64,000 nucleotides of DNA from Singulisphaera sp045290345 (GTDB lineage Bacteria; Planctomycetota; Planctomycetia; Isosphaerales; Isosphaeraceae), in the NCBI RefSeq assembly GCF_045290345.1, contig NZ_CP155447.1:4030001-4094000 (forward strand). The letters run 5' to 3'. Positions within the stretch are counted from its first letter, which is position 1. Each line of letters begins with the position of its first letter. Shown here piece by piece: positions 25,684-34,887 of the stretch. A program made the position numbers and the translations under genes. Below the pieces are notes generated by a model. It made no database searches, had not been told where the DNA came from, and saw only the letters and a program-made list of their open reading frames with translations.

Positions 25684-26769
25684 ATGCTCGAAGCAAGCAT
25701 GCGACCGGACGGAATCGTGTCCGTGGTCGTCCCCTGCCGCAACGAGGCCGGCCGAATCGACAAGTTTCTCCGGCACCTGCTCACCCAGGAGGATGCTTCT
25801 GGAGGGCAAATTTATGAATACTTGATCGCGGATGGAATGAGTGATGACGGAACGCGGGAGACGATCCAGGCGGTCGCCGATCACGATCCGCGGGTGATCC
25901 TCATCGATAATCCCGATCGCTTTGTGTCGAGTGGCCTCAACGCGGCGATCCGGGCCGCGAAGGGGGGGATCATCGTCAGGATGGATGTTCATACGGAATA
26001 CGCCTCGAATTACATCAAGGAGTGCGTGGATACCCTGGTAACGACCGGCGCGGATAATGTCGGGGGCCCCTGGGTGGCTCGCGGGGACCGGTACATCTCG
26101 CGAGCGATCGCGGCCGCCTTCCGATCGCCCTTCTCCGCCGGGGGCGCACCCTGCCATGACCCCGAACACAACGGGCCTGTCGACACGATTTACCTGGGTT
26201 GCTGGCTCAAGAGCGTCTTTGCCCGAATCGGCCTCTTCGACGAGGAACTTGTTCGCGACCAGGACGATGAATTCAACCTCCGCTTGGTCCGGTCGGGTGG
26301 AAGGCTCTGGCAATCGCCTCGGATCCAGAGCTGGTATTGTCCCCGTTCCTCGCTCTCGGCCCTCTTCCGGCAATACCGCCAGTATGGTTACTGGAAGGTC
26401 CGCGTCATCCAGAAGCACCGGCGTCCGGCCTCACTTCGTCACCTCGTGCCGGTTCTGTGCCTCGCCGTTGCGGCCACCGGCTGGGTGGCGGGGTTGGTGC
26501 ATTGGTCCCTGGGCCTGCTTTATGTCGGATTACTGGGTTTTTACGGGTTGCTCAGCCTGGGATTTTCGGCCCGGGCGGCCTACACGTCCGGACGAGAATT
26601 ACTGCCGATTTTGCCCGTGGTTTTTTTCCTGTTTCACGCGGGTTACGCCTTGGGCTTTGCCGCGGGGCTGCTGGACTTTGTGGTCTTTCACCGCGGCGTT
26701 CGCCCGGCGATGACGGTCTTGACTCGGCCCCTTGAGAACGCCGCTCTCAGGAAAGTGATGCCGCCATGA
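25684..26769 (+). CDS. glycosyltransferase family 2, membrane-anchored
   Basis: This 361-residue GT2 enzyme has the A-fold motif VSVVVPCRNEAGRIDKFL, the acidic YLIADGMSDDGTRETI and the metal-binding RMDVHTEYASNYI. DEELVRDQDDEFNLRLVRSG is the acceptor-site acid region. The C-terminal hundred residues contain three or four hydrophobic helices that anchor it in the inner membrane, as in succinoglycan ExoA-type enzymes. ATG 25684 has a GGAGG ribosome site about ten bases upstream. It ends in an ATGA overlap with the next gene. Confidence 0.9.
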   Translation: MLEASMRPDGIVSVVVPCRNEAGRIDKFLRHLLTQEDASGGQIYEYLIADGMSDDGTRETIQAVADHDPRVILIDNPDRFVSSGLNAAIRAAKGGIIVRMDVHTEYASNYIKECVDTLVTTGADNVGGPWVARGDRYISRAIAAAFRSPFSAGGAPCHDPEHNGPVDTIYLGCWLKSVFARIGLFDEELVRDQDDEFNLRLVRSGGRLWQSPRIQSWYCPRSSLSALFRQYRQYGYWKVRVIQKHRRPASLRHLVPVLCLAVAATGWVAGLVHWSLGLLYVGLLGFYGLLSLGFSARAAYTSGRELLPILPVVFFLFHAGYALGFAAGLLDFVVFHRGVRPAMTVLTRPLENAALRKVMPP

Positions 26770-28202
26770 CACCTGGTCAACTGGCTCTCTATCACAAGCT
26801 TCCTTACCCACTTCGCGTCCTGGCCGCCACGGCCCGGGGCCATGTTCTCCGCCAGAGGCGTTACGGACCGGAATCCGACCAACTCGTTGCCGAGGCTCTC
26901 GAGCGAGAGTCGTGGAGCGCGAAGCGGTGGGACGACTGGCAGCGCGAGCGCCTGGGACTCGTCCTTCACCGCGCGGCGACCCAAGTCCCTTATTATCGAG
27001 AACTCTGGGCGAGCCGGCGACGACGCGGGGACCATCGCTCCTGGGACGACCTGGCGAACTGGCCGCTCCTGGAAAAAGGCGCCTTGCGCGCGTCGCCCGC
27101 GGCATTCGTCGCTGACGATTGTGACCCACGACGGATGATCCTCGAACAGACCAGCGGATCGACGGGGACACCCCTCGAACTGTGGTGGAACCGCGCCATG
27201 GTCCGATCCTGGTACGCCCTCTTTGAAGCCCGATTGCGGGTCTGGAACGGCGTGTCTCGCCACACCCGCTGGGCCATTGTGGGGGGCCAGGTGGTTGCTT
27301 CGGTAAAGAGTCGCCGGCCGCCGTTCTGGGTCTGGAACCAGGCGCTTAACCAACTCTATATGTCGGCGTTTCACCTCGCGCCCGACCTCGTGGCGGATTA
27401 CCTCGATGCGCTGCGGCGGTATCGCATTCGCTATCTGCTCGGTTACACGTCCGCACTCTACGAACTGGCCCTTGGCATGTTGGCCGAGAAGCGGGACGAC
27501 CTCGGCATGACCGTCATTCTGGCCAATGCCGAACCGGTCTTCGATTACCAACGTCAGGCAATTGAGGCCGCCTTCCGATGCCCGCTCCGAGAAACGTATG
27601 GCATGTCGGAGGCCGTGGCCGCGGCAAGCGAGTGCCCCGCCGGACGGCTCCACCTTTGGCCCGAGGTGGGGTGGCTCGAGGTAATCGGCGACGAAGCCGG
27701 TGCTGAAGACGGGAGTGGGGAGTTGGTCACTACGGGCCTGCTCAACCTCGACATGCCCTTGATCCGTTACCGGGTCGGCGATCGTGGTCGGCTCGCTGCC
27801 AGCGGGGGAATCTGCCCGTGCGGTCGAACCCTTCCGATCCTTGACTCGGTCGAGGGCCGAGTCTCCGACATCCTCTACATGGCCGATGGCCGAGCGGTCG
27901 GGCGACTGGATCCCGCGCTCAAATCTCACCTTCCGGTCCTCGAGACGCAGATCATTCAGGAGACTCCAGAGCGAATCGTCGTCAAGTTGATTCCCGCGGC
28001 AGACTATACCCCGGAGGGGGGGGCGATGATTGTCTCGCAGCTTCAGACGCGACTCGGAGCCGTCGAGATCGTCCTGGAACCGGTCGATTCGATTCCTCGC
28101 ACGGCCAACGGGAAATTCCAGTCGGTGATCTGCAAGTTGACTCCTGAGCAGAAAGTCTTCCAGAGGCGGTCGGAATTCGAGAATCTCAGAATGAATCAAT
28201 GA
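26766..28202 (+). CDS. CapK-like AMP-binding (phenylacetate-CoA ligase type) protein
   Basis: The 478-residue protein belongs to the adenylate-forming enzyme family. The P-loop-like motif is LEQTSGSTGTPLELWWNRAM, followed by LGYTSALYELALGML, RETYGMSEAVAAASEC (the YG-x-[ST]E motif) and GELVTTGLLNLDMPLIRYRVGD. PRTANGKFQSVICKL near the end is the A10-type region with its conserved lysine. Relatives called CapK occur in capsule and exopolysaccharide loci, where their exact reaction is unsettled; acyl activation for glycan decoration is a fair guess. It starts with ATGA on the GT2 gene. Confidence 0.87.
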   Translation: MTPGQLALYHKLPYPLRVLAATARGHVLRQRRYGPESDQLVAEALERESWSAKRWDDWQRERLGLVLHRAATQVPYYRELWASRRRRGDHRSWDDLANWPLLEKGALRASPAAFVADDCDPRRMILEQTSGSTGTPLELWWNRAMVRSWYALFEARLRVWNGVSRHTRWAIVGGQVVASVKSRRPPFWVWNQALNQLYMSAFHLAPDLVADYLDALRRYRIRYLLGYTSALYELALGMLAEKRDDLGMTVILANAEPVFDYQRQAIEAAFRCPLRETYGMSEAVAAASECPAGRLHLWPEVGWLEVIGDEAGAEDGSGELVTTGLLNLDMPLIRYRVGDRGRLAASGGICPCGRTLPILDSVEGRVSDILYMADGRAVGRLDPALKSHLPVLETQIIQETPERIVVKLIPAADYTPEGGAMIVSQLQTRLGAVEIVLEPVDSIPRTANGKFQSVICKLTPEQKVFQRRSEFENLRMNQ

Positions 28203-28321
28203 AACGAAGCATGAGAATTTATGACTTTGGTTCGTAGCCCGAGCAGGGAGTCGATAATGGAGTTCCCTCCAGTCCGCGGAGTTGCGGTTCCGGGAGCCGG
28301 GGCTGATCCCTCGGACAGGTG

Positions 28322-29026
28322 ATGGTGAAACGAACCTTTGACCTGGTCGTGGCCATCCTGGCCCTTGTGTTGCTCATGCCCGTGCTGTTCCTCATCGCCG
28401 TTGCCGTCCGCTTGAGCTCTCACGGCCCGGTTTTGTTCAAGCAGATTCGGGTCGGCCGGGGTGGCCGGGATTTCATCCTTCTGAAATTCCGCACGATGAG
28501 CGTTCGAGCAGGGAGCGAGGCAGGGGCGTTCGACGCGGGAGACACCTCACGCGTGACGAGGGTCGGTGCGTTCCTCCGCGCGACCAAACTTGACGAACTC
28601 CCCCAACTCTGGAATGTCGTCCGGGGCGATATGTCACTCGTCGGGCCCCGACCTGAGGTGAGGATGTGGGTCTTCGTTGACAAAAATCGATGGTCGATGG
28701 TGCATTCAGTGAGACCTGGGATCACCGATCCGGCATCGCTCGTCTACCGTCACGAGGAGCGGTACCTTGCCTCCTGCCCTGACCCCGAGACGACGTACAG
28801 GGAGCAGATCCTGCCGAGGAAGCTGGATATGTACGAGGCCTATGTGCGGACCCGGACCTTTGCGGGTGATGTCTCGATCCTCTGGAGAACGGGGCTCGCC
28901 GTTGTCGGAGGTCTGCTCCGTGAGGTTGTGGGCCGACCTTCGATCGAGGCCGATCGCCCGGACGACCGGCAAGACTCGCCCTGTTGTGGCCAGGTGAGCA
29001 CCCGCCAAGGGCCCATTCCACGGTGA
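28322..29026 (+). CDS. initiating sugar-phosphate transferase (bacterial sugar transferase family)
   Basis: This 234-residue enzyme is a short member of the family that moves a sugar-1-phosphate to undecaprenyl phosphate, the first step of glycan assembly. It has one N-terminal hydrophobic stretch (LVVAILALVLLMPVLFLIAV) that acts as a reentrant helix, then the family core ILLKFRTMSVRAG, FLRATKLDELPQLWNVVRGD and MSLVGPRPE. The long N-terminal membrane domain of WbaP is absent, as in PglC-type enzymes. ATG 28322 is preferred; a GTG sits one codon earlier. The preceding 119 bp hold no gene and may contain a promoter. Confidence 0.92.
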   Translation: MVKRTFDLVVAILALVLLMPVLFLIAVAVRLSSHGPVLFKQIRVGRGGRDFILLKFRTMSVRAGSEAGAFDAGDTSRVTRVGAFLRATKLDELPQLWNVVRGDMSLVGPRPEVRMWVFVDKNRWSMVHSVRPGITDPASLVYRHEERYLASCPDPETTYREQILPRKLDMYEAYVRTRTFAGDVSILWRTGLAVVGGLLREVVGRPSIEADRPDDRQDSPCCGQVSTRQGPIPR

Positions 29027-29133
29027 GACTCCATCGAAGGGGGACGTGGACGAAGCGAGCTGATTTGGCGATCCGGCCACCGACATTCTCCAGACCGGGG
29101 GAACCGATATTATCCACTTGTGAAGGGGAAGTG

Positions 29134-30333
29134 ATGACGACCAAGAGCCTGGCTCCCGCGCCGTTGCGGCGCATCCCGTTTTGCCGCGTTTCCTGTGACG
29201 GGAATGAACTGGCCTATGTCAAGGACGTACTGGAAAGCGGTTGGCTAACGACCGCGTCCAGAGCCCATGATTTTGAGCGACACTTCGCCGAGGCCGTCGG
29301 GGCACGGTTCGCCTGCGCCGTGAACTCCTGCACCTCGGCTCTGCACCTGGCACTTGAGGCGTTGGATGTGAAGCCGGGCGACGAGGTCATTGTGCCAACC
29401 ATGACCTTCACGGCGACCGCCGAAGTTGTTCGCTACCTTGGTGCCGACCCGGTCCTGGTTGACGTCGAATATGGCACGGGCCTGATCACACCGGAAATCC
29501 TCCTCGACGCCGTCGAACATCACCCGCGTGCGAAGGCGTTGATGGTGGTCCACTATGCCGGGCAACCGGCTTTGATGCTTGGCGGGAACGGTCGCGCTGG
29601 CATCCTCGACATCTGCCGTCGATCGGGGCTCCGGGTGGTTGAAGACGCGGCCCACGCCTTCCCGACGCGTTGTGAGTCCCTGATGATCGGAGGGATTGGT
29701 GACGCGACCTGCTTCAGCTTCTACGCGAACAAGACGATCACGACGGGTGAAGGCGGGATGCTGACGACCAACAACCCGGCGATCGACGCCCGAGTGCGGG
29801 TGATGCGGCTCCACGGGATCGACCGGGATATTTGGAGCCGGTTCACCGAGGCAACGCCCTCCTGGGAGTACGACGTTGTGGCCCCCGGCTTCAAATACAA
29901 TATGCCGGACATCAATGCGGCCATCGGCTTGGCCCAGTTGGAGCGGGCCGCCCTGATGCGCGACCGGCGGCAACGGCTCGCGACCCATTACTTTGAGCGA
30001 TTGGCCGGCCTGGAGGACATTGACCTGCCGATCGTCCGCGTCCCGTTCGAAGACCATGCCTGGCATCTCTTCGTGCTGGTTGTGCGGCCGACAGCCAAGC
30101 TCTGCCGGAACCGTTTGATCGAGATTCTCACGGAGCGGGGGATCGGTACCTCGGTTCCCTACAAGCCGCTCCACCGGCTCAGCTACTACCGCGATCACTA
30201 TCCGCTCAGTCCGGCGGATTTCCCCGAAGCGGAGCGGATCTGGTCGGGATGCCTGGCCCTTCCGCTCTACCCGTCGCTGACCGAGGAAGACCAGGATTAT
30301 CTCTGCGATATTCTGATCGAACTTCTGGGATGA
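29134..30333 (+). CDS. DegT/DnrJ/EryC1/StrS family sugar aminotransferase
   Basis: This 399-residue PLP enzyme aminates keto-sugars bound to nucleotides. Typical segments are VLESGWLTTASRAHDFERHF, CAVNSCTSALHLALEAL, DEVIVPTMTFTATAEVVRYL, VVEDAAHAFPTR and SFYANKTITTGEGGM, where the lysine of ANK binds PLP. A C-terminal PYKPLHRLSYYRDHYPL segment matches the family. ATG 29134 has an AGGGGAA ribosome site. It ends the plus-strand glycan cluster and fits with the deoxy-amino or nonulosonic sugars suggested by the other genes. Confidence 0.92.
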   Translation: MTTKSLAPAPLRRIPFCRVSCDGNELAYVKDVLESGWLTTASRAHDFERHFAEAVGARFACAVNSCTSALHLALEALDVKPGDEVIVPTMTFTATAEVVRYLGADPVLVDVEYGTGLITPEILLDAVEHHPRAKALMVVHYAGQPALMLGGNGRAGILDICRRSGLRVVEDAAHAFPTRCESLMIGGIGDATCFSFYANKTITTGEGGMLTTNNPAIDARVRVMRLHGIDRDIWSRFTEATPSWEYDVVAPGFKYNMPDINAAIGLAQLERAALMRDRRQRLATHYFERLAGLEDIDLPIVRVPFEDHAWHLFVLVVRPTAKLCRNRLIEILTERGIGTSVPYKPLHRLSYYRDHYPLSPADFPEAERIWSGCLALPLYPSLTEEDQDYLCDILIELLG

Positions 30334-30415
30334 TTTCGCCAGCCCACGGGCCGCCACAGTCCGCGTCGAGGGCATCGCCGCCCGAGGCGGAGACCAATGG
30401 GATTCGGACCTGCTT

Positions 30416-31615
30416 TCAGGGAGGCGTCGGACGGGAACCCGTCGGTCCCGGCCGCAGCGTTCTGTCGCGGGCCAACAAATAGGCAAGCCCCCATGCCCAG
30501 ACCGAGACCTTGAAGTATCCAAAGTACGCGTTCTCGGAGACAGAGGGGGGGGCCCAGAAGAGGATGGCAGCCAGCAAGAACATGGCGGAGCTACCGGAGC
30601 GACGGTCTCTGAGGGCAAGCTCGCCAAGCGCAATCAGGAGAAAGACGAGCATGACATCGTCGTACGCGCGATGCACCGTCCAGAAGTAGCCCATCGTGGA
30701 CGCGATCGCGAGTTGGATGAACGCCTGCGAGTCGCGAAAGATCCAGGTTAATACGAAACAGAAACCAAGGCCGGTGACCGCCGTGCCGACCATGGCAACG
30801 GACTCCGGAATCTCGCAGAGCAGGGCGATGTTGACAGGACCGTAGGCTGTCGAACCGCCGGTCCCACCGCCAGCCCGGGCGCTGTCGAGCATCTGCAAGA
30901 GCATCGTGAACGGGTCGGAACCGGTCATCCACCAGATGACCCCGCTCGCGATCAGCACATAGAGGCCGGCCACCCCGATCGTAACCCATCGCCGTCGCGC
31001 TCCGAGCATGAAAAGATAAGGGGCGGAAATACTGGGCTTCACCAGGGAAATCCCGTAGAGCATCCCCCCCAAGACAGGCCGATCGAGCCGGTTGCAATCG
31101 GCCATCGCCACGATCAAGGCGTTGACGATGAGCCCGTACTGGGCGGTACCCAGCGCGAACGAATTCCCGCCCATGGCCAAGACCGAAGTCGCCATGCCAA
31201 TCGCAGGCAAACGGCCGTGGGGGCGGATCACTCGAAAGGCGAAATGGGCGATCACACCCAGGGAGATTCCGTTGAGCAAGGCGAAATAGATCTTGGTCAT
31301 CGACCAGGGAATGACCGGCACAAGAAAAAGGTTGGTGAAATAGGCCCATGGGGGATAGCCTCCGCCTCCCGCGCTCAGGTCAATAGCCGGGTCGATCTCG
31401 ATTTGCGTTGCACCGGTATACCCTCTGAGCACTTCGTACACTAAATTCGGATTCGTACGCTTCAGAATATATTGTTGTTCTTTGTAACGGAGCCGCAGAT
31501 CGTTCGAACCACGAGGCAACCAAAGCGCATTGCGATAGCCATGAATAATATAGGAAATTGACAAAATGAGCGTGACGATCGTGAGGTATTTGATGGTTGA
31601 GGATTTGGCAGGCAT
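30416..31615 (-). CDS. polytopic membrane protein, GT87-like
   Basis: The 399-residue protein has about nine or ten membrane segments and an early periplasmic-type loop (GGGGYPPWAYFTNLFLVPV) with aromatic residues. This resembles GT87/DUF2029 enzymes that use polyprenol-phosphate sugars outside the membrane. Later hydrophobic segments include VAGLYVLIASGVIWWMTG and FIQLAIASTMGYFWTVHRAYDD. It is encoded convergent to the aminotransferase gene, so it is not part of the same transcript. Assignment to GT87 is by layout and a few motifs, and is moderate. Confidence 0.65.
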   Translation of the reverse strand: MPAKSSTIKYLTIVTLILSISYIIHGYRNALWLPRGSNDLRLRYKEQQYILKRTNPNLVYEVLRGYTGATQIEIDPAIDLSAGGGGYPPWAYFTNLFLVPVIPWSMTKIYFALLNGISLGVIAHFAFRVIRPHGRLPAIGMATSVLAMGGNSFALGTAQYGLIVNALIVAMADCNRLDRPVLGGMLYGISLVKPSISAPYLFMLGARRRWVTIGVAGLYVLIASGVIWWMTGSDPFTMLLQMLDSARAGGGTGGSTAYGPVNIALLCEIPESVAMVGTAVTGLGFCFVLTWIFRDSQAFIQLAIASTMGYFWTVHRAYDDVMLVFLLIALGELALRDRRSGSSAMFLLAAILFWAPPSVSENAYFGYFKVSVWAWGLAYLLARDRTLRPGPTGSRPTPP

Positions 31616-32383
31616 GGTATTTCACGACCCGGAAAGGTTGCGATCCTCAAGATCGGACACGCCCTGAAGTGGTCGACCCATGTCCATCCACTCGCGATCT
31701 TGTCCCGCGTCGCTTCGAGAAGTCCCTTGCCATCGCGATGCACGCAATCTGACGGATCCGAATCATCGTATCCTTGGAGGGCACGCCCCGAAACCTCACG
31801 ATCGAATTTAAGACCGAGGGATTCCCCAAGCGGCCATGCCCCCCCCCCATTTCTTTGCGGAGGGTCATGGCTGTTTGGCTTTGTCGTGTCCACAGGGGCG
31901 TGATCGGAATCTCGGGAGTAATAGTCTAGGAATATCTACATAGACGTGGATTAAGAAATCTGCGTGTGATGATGCAATGGCCTTGTTGGTTCGCGTCGCC
32001 CGACGCATCCAACGCGGTCGGTTCATGGATTTCAATGCGTGCATGGCACGGGTGGCCTTTGCTGTGAACCAAGGAGAATGGTGGAAGCAGAATGGAATCC
32101 AAGAATACGACATAGATGAAAGAATTAGAGGAATTCACGCATGGTATCATGGTTTCGGTCGATGATTCGAATTGAAGGGAAACCTCAGATTTCACCTAAT
32201 ATCTTCGCTGATTAAATCATGATTTGCGAAGAGTTGACCCTTGACTGGTTGGTGTTCGTGTATTAGAAAAACATAAGCCTCTCACTATGCCCGCTCAGGG
32301 ATCAAAGACGCGAATTCAAGATGCGTCGATTTAGCAATGGAATGCGACGGCGCTCCAACCCGCCTATCGAGGTCCTGATAGTG
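31616..32383. other. intergenic region without recognised gene
   Basis: This stretch separates two divergent genes and is less GC-rich than its surroundings, mainly between 31910 and 32280. It contains a run of ten C at 31839-31848. Short open frames exist on both strands but none shows coding character. It probably holds promoters for both flanking genes. Confidence 0.5.
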
Positions 32384-32851
32384 ATGTTGAACCACGCACG
32401 GACTGGATCGATTGTCTTCGCTGGTTTCGCCACGCTCACGTTGTCCACTCACTTGGTGGGCTGTGGCAGTGCTGACAACCTGCCGCGTGAATCGGTTTCG
32501 GGATCGGTGGCCATCGAGGGTAAGCCGCTCGCCAAGGGGCTCATCACCTTTCTTCCTTCCGACTCCGAGATTCCCACCCAGGGGGGGGGAGTCATTGTCG
32601 ACGGCAAGTATTCGATTCCGAAAGATCAGGGCCTGGTTCCCGGCAAGTATAAGATCGTGATCAGTTCGACGGGCGACAAGCCGGAAACGGTCGTGGACAA
32701 GACCAACGACATGCCCGGTATGCCTCCGGTCCTGGCCAAAGAGGCGATCCCGTCGCAATACAATAAGGAGTCGCTCTTGACGGCCGACGTGAAGTCCGGC
32801 GGCAAGAATGTCTACGAATTCAACCTGACCAGCGCTTCCGTGGGGAAATAA
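32384..32851 (+). CDS. transthyretin-like lipoprotein
   Basis: This 155-residue protein starts with a lipoprotein signal ending in the lipobox LVGC (Cys27). The mature part, VSGSVAIEGKPLAKGLITFL to YEFNLTSA, is a small beta-sandwich of the carboxypeptidase-regulatory or transthyretin-like type. In planctomycetes such proteins very often sit next to DUF1559 genes, as here. The ATG at 32384 is chosen because it gives a proper signal; upstream codons would put charged residues before it. A run of nine G at 32581-32589 lies in the QGGGV segment. The protein is probably anchored at a membrane facing the periplasm; its role is unknown. Confidence 0.82.
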   Translation: MLNHARTGSIVFAGFATLTLSTHLVGCGSADNLPRESVSGSVAIEGKPLAKGLITFLPSDSEIPTQGGGVIVDGKYSIPKDQGLVPGKYKIVISSTGDKPETVVDKTNDMPGMPPVLAKEAIPSQYNKESLLTADVKSGGKNVYEFNLTSASVGK

Positions 32852-32954
32852 CAGTCAAGCTGCGTTCATAACGGTTCGGTCTCGACCCTATCGTTATGTT
32901 TGTTCGATGTGTCGTTTTGTTCTCCTCTCCCGGTTCCTTTCAGGAGAATCGTTT

Positions 32955-33971
32955 ATGAGGAAACAGCGTGTTGGTTTCACCCTCATCGAATTATTGGTTG
33001 TCATCGCGATCATCGCGGTTCTGATCGCCCTGCTGCTCCCAGCCGTGCAAGCGGCGCGCGAGGCGGCACGCCGGTCGCAATGCGTCAACAACCTGAAACA
33101 GATCGGGTTGGCGATGCATAACTACGAGAGCAGCAATAATTCGCTGCCACCCGGTCAAAAGTCGTGCTGCTGGGGGACGTGGCTGGTGTTCCTTCTTCCT
33201 CAAGTTGAACAACAAGCACTCTTCAATGCCTGGAACTTCGGCGGCGATCTCATCTACTACCAAGGCCAGTATGATGCTCCCTTGCGCTACGGTGGCGTCG
33301 CCAACGGCACGGTGACTTCATCTCGAGTGAATGCGTATATGTGCCCAAGCGATGGTAGTGCCACAAGCTTGACGGGGATTGGGCCGACGGTGGGCACCAT
33401 CAAGTACAACGTGACGTCGCAGAACTACGTCGTCAACTACGGCAACTTGCACACAGCGCAACCGGCCTCCTTTGATTTCGGCGGCATTACCTACGTGTTC
33501 GGTGGAGCTCCGTTCACCGACATGAATACTCCCGCTGCCGGCATGGGAGGGCAGAAGGTCATTGGTTTCTCCGGCATCTCGGATGGGCTGAGCAATACTC
33601 TGCTCACGTCGGAGATCGTTGTCGGGACAGGAACCGGGGGTCAGTATAGCGCGTCGTACGATCTCCGCGGTTTTTCCTGGTGGGGAAGTGCCGCGAGTTT
33701 CACAAGTTGGCTGGCACCCAACTCCACGCTCCCCGACGTGCCCGAGAGCCAGGCGTATTGCGTTTACCCTTATCAGTCAAATCCACCCTGCGTTGCACCG
33801 ACCGCCACCTTGCCCAGGCTTAACGGAGTCCGGAGCCGGCATTCCGGCGGTGTGAATGCCACGATGGGCGATGGCTCCGTCCGGTTCATCAAGAACTCGA
33901 TCGGTCTCCCCGTCTGGCGTGCGCTCTCGACGACGAGGGGCAGCGAGGTGGTCAGCGCCGACTCCTACTGA
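32955..33971 (+). CDS. DUF1559 domain protein with type II pseudopilin-like N-terminus
   Basis: This 338-residue protein carries the planctomycete hallmark. After six residues comes the prepilin-like segment GFTLIELLVVIAIIAVLIAL, then LLPAVQAAREAARRSQCVNN and LKQIGLAMHNYES. The C-terminal motif RHSGGVNATMGDGSVRFI is the H-x9-DG signature. The N-terminal helix anchors the protein in the membrane and can be cut by a prepilin peptidase. ATG 32955 has an AGGAGA ribosome site. The family is present in many copies in planctomycetes and its function is not established. Just downstream is a strong hairpin that may end the transcript. Confidence 0.95.
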   Translation: MRKQRVGFTLIELLVVIAIIAVLIALLLPAVQAAREAARRSQCVNNLKQIGLAMHNYESSNNSLPPGQKSCCWGTWLVFLLPQVEQQALFNAWNFGGDLIYYQGQYDAPLRYGGVANGTVTSSRVNAYMCPSDGSATSLTGIGPTVGTIKYNVTSQNYVVNYGNLHTAQPASFDFGGITYVFGGAPFTDMNTPAAGMGGQKVIGFSGISDGLSNTLLTSEIVVGTGTGGQYSASYDLRGFSWWGSAASFTSWLAPNSTLPDVPESQAYCVYPYQSNPPCVAPTATLPRLNGVRSRHSGGVNATMGDGSVRFIKNSIGLPVWRALSTTRGSEVVSADSY

Positions 33972-34040
33972 GTTGAGTGAGGGATCGGCCGGGATTAAGT
34001 TTCGACAGGCCGAACTGAGTCGGCATGAAATTTTGGTCTT

Positions 34041-34076
34041 GGATGGGCGGGCAAAGCGCAGCGTGCCCGCCCATCC
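34041..34076 (+). terminator. 13-bp hairpin, likely terminator
   Basis: GGATGGGCGGGCA (34041-34053) and TGCCCGCCCATCC (34064-34076) form a perfect 13-bp stem with a 10-base loop, 70 bases after the DUF1559 stop. The base after it runs ATTT rather than a long T tract, so termination efficiency is uncertain. Confidence 0.6.
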
Positions 34077-34149
34077 ATTTCATGAATTCAGGAGGTTCGA
34101 CTCGGCCTGTTCATGAACTCCTGGGGCATTCCCGTTGATCTTGAACGAG

Positions 34150-34197
34150 AGCTCCGTGTCGGTTCGTCGGCCCCAAGCGACGAACCGACACGGAGCT
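34150..34197. repeat. perfect 20-bp inverted repeat
   Basis: AGCTCCGTGTCGGTTCGTCG (34150-34169) is followed after eight bases by its exact reverse complement (34178-34197), then TTCTC. The stem is long and GC-rich. It could be a terminator, a mobile repeat or an RNA-processing site. It lies only 73 bases after another hairpin. Confidence 0.65.
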
Positions 34198-34464
34198 TTC
34201 TCATTTGCAAATCTGGTTCGGCCGCGGTCGGGCCGTCGACTTGAAGTTTTGGCTGACCCAAGGCAACCGACATTTTCACGAATCCTCGATCTCCTGAGGA
34301 CGACAGGCCGTTGTCACCGAGTCGGCGTTTGCGGTATTGTGGGCGTGGATTGCGGGCCCAGAACTCTCGCGTACGAACGCCAGCAGGTAGATCGCGGCGC
34401 AAAAGGTTCCCTCGAGCGGCCGGAATCAACACGCGGTTGAGGGACCTAGTGAGATGAGGATGTT

Positions 34465-34887
34465 ATGAATTCCTTAAGGAAAAATCCCCAAGGGCCTCAC
34501 GGTCCCTTGCAGGAGGGCCCGTCGCCATCGCTGGTACAAAGAGACGTGGAGTGGCAGTGTGCGGCACGACATTTGACGGTGGCGGCATGGGAATTAGCCA
34601 ACGACCCCACCACGTCTCCAGACCTCGCCCTGCGCTACGCCGCGGCCGAGGTCCAATTCCGGACCCAAGTCTACAACTTATCGGGAATTCTCCGGGCTCA
34701 TCCTCCTGAAGGCCCGGTCGTGCGGCTGTCCGATCAAGCACCCATCCCCGTGGTCATGCTCTTGGCCGACATCATTCGCCGAGACCCACGGAGTATTCCC
34801 CACCGCTCGATCGACCGCGAGTTAGTGCACGGAGCCAAAGAACTGTTGTGTGGAATCAGTTGGAAGTTATGTCAAGAGGCTGATTGA
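34465..34887 (+). CDS. hypothetical protein
   Basis: This 140-residue protein has no family I recognise. It is soluble, helix-rich, and contains RDVEWQCAARHLTVAAWELA and ALRYAAAEVQFRTQVYNLSG, with no signal peptide or membrane segment. Base use is compatible with coding. A weak AGG ribosome site lies before the ATG. The stop codon falls inside six tandem copies of TGAT (34881-34904). The preceding region carries two hairpins, and nothing recognisable follows for 800 bases, so it appears to stand alone. Confidence 0.5.
   Translation: MNSLRKNPQGPHGPLQEGPSPSLVQRDVEWQCAARHLTVAAWELANDPTTSPDLALRYAAAEVQFRTQVYNLSGILRAHPPEGPVVRLSDQAPIPVVMLLADIIRRDPRSIPHRSIDRELVHGAKELLCGISWKLCQEAD

Noticed and set aside
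26688..28199. Minus-strand open frame of 503 codons opposite the CapK-like gene
   Set aside because: It mirrors the coding of the real gene and shows no domain, signal or ribosome site.
29245..30633. Minus-strand open frame of 462 codons opposite the aminotransferase
   Set aside because: It is antisense to a clear DegT-family gene, and its composition is that of a shadow.
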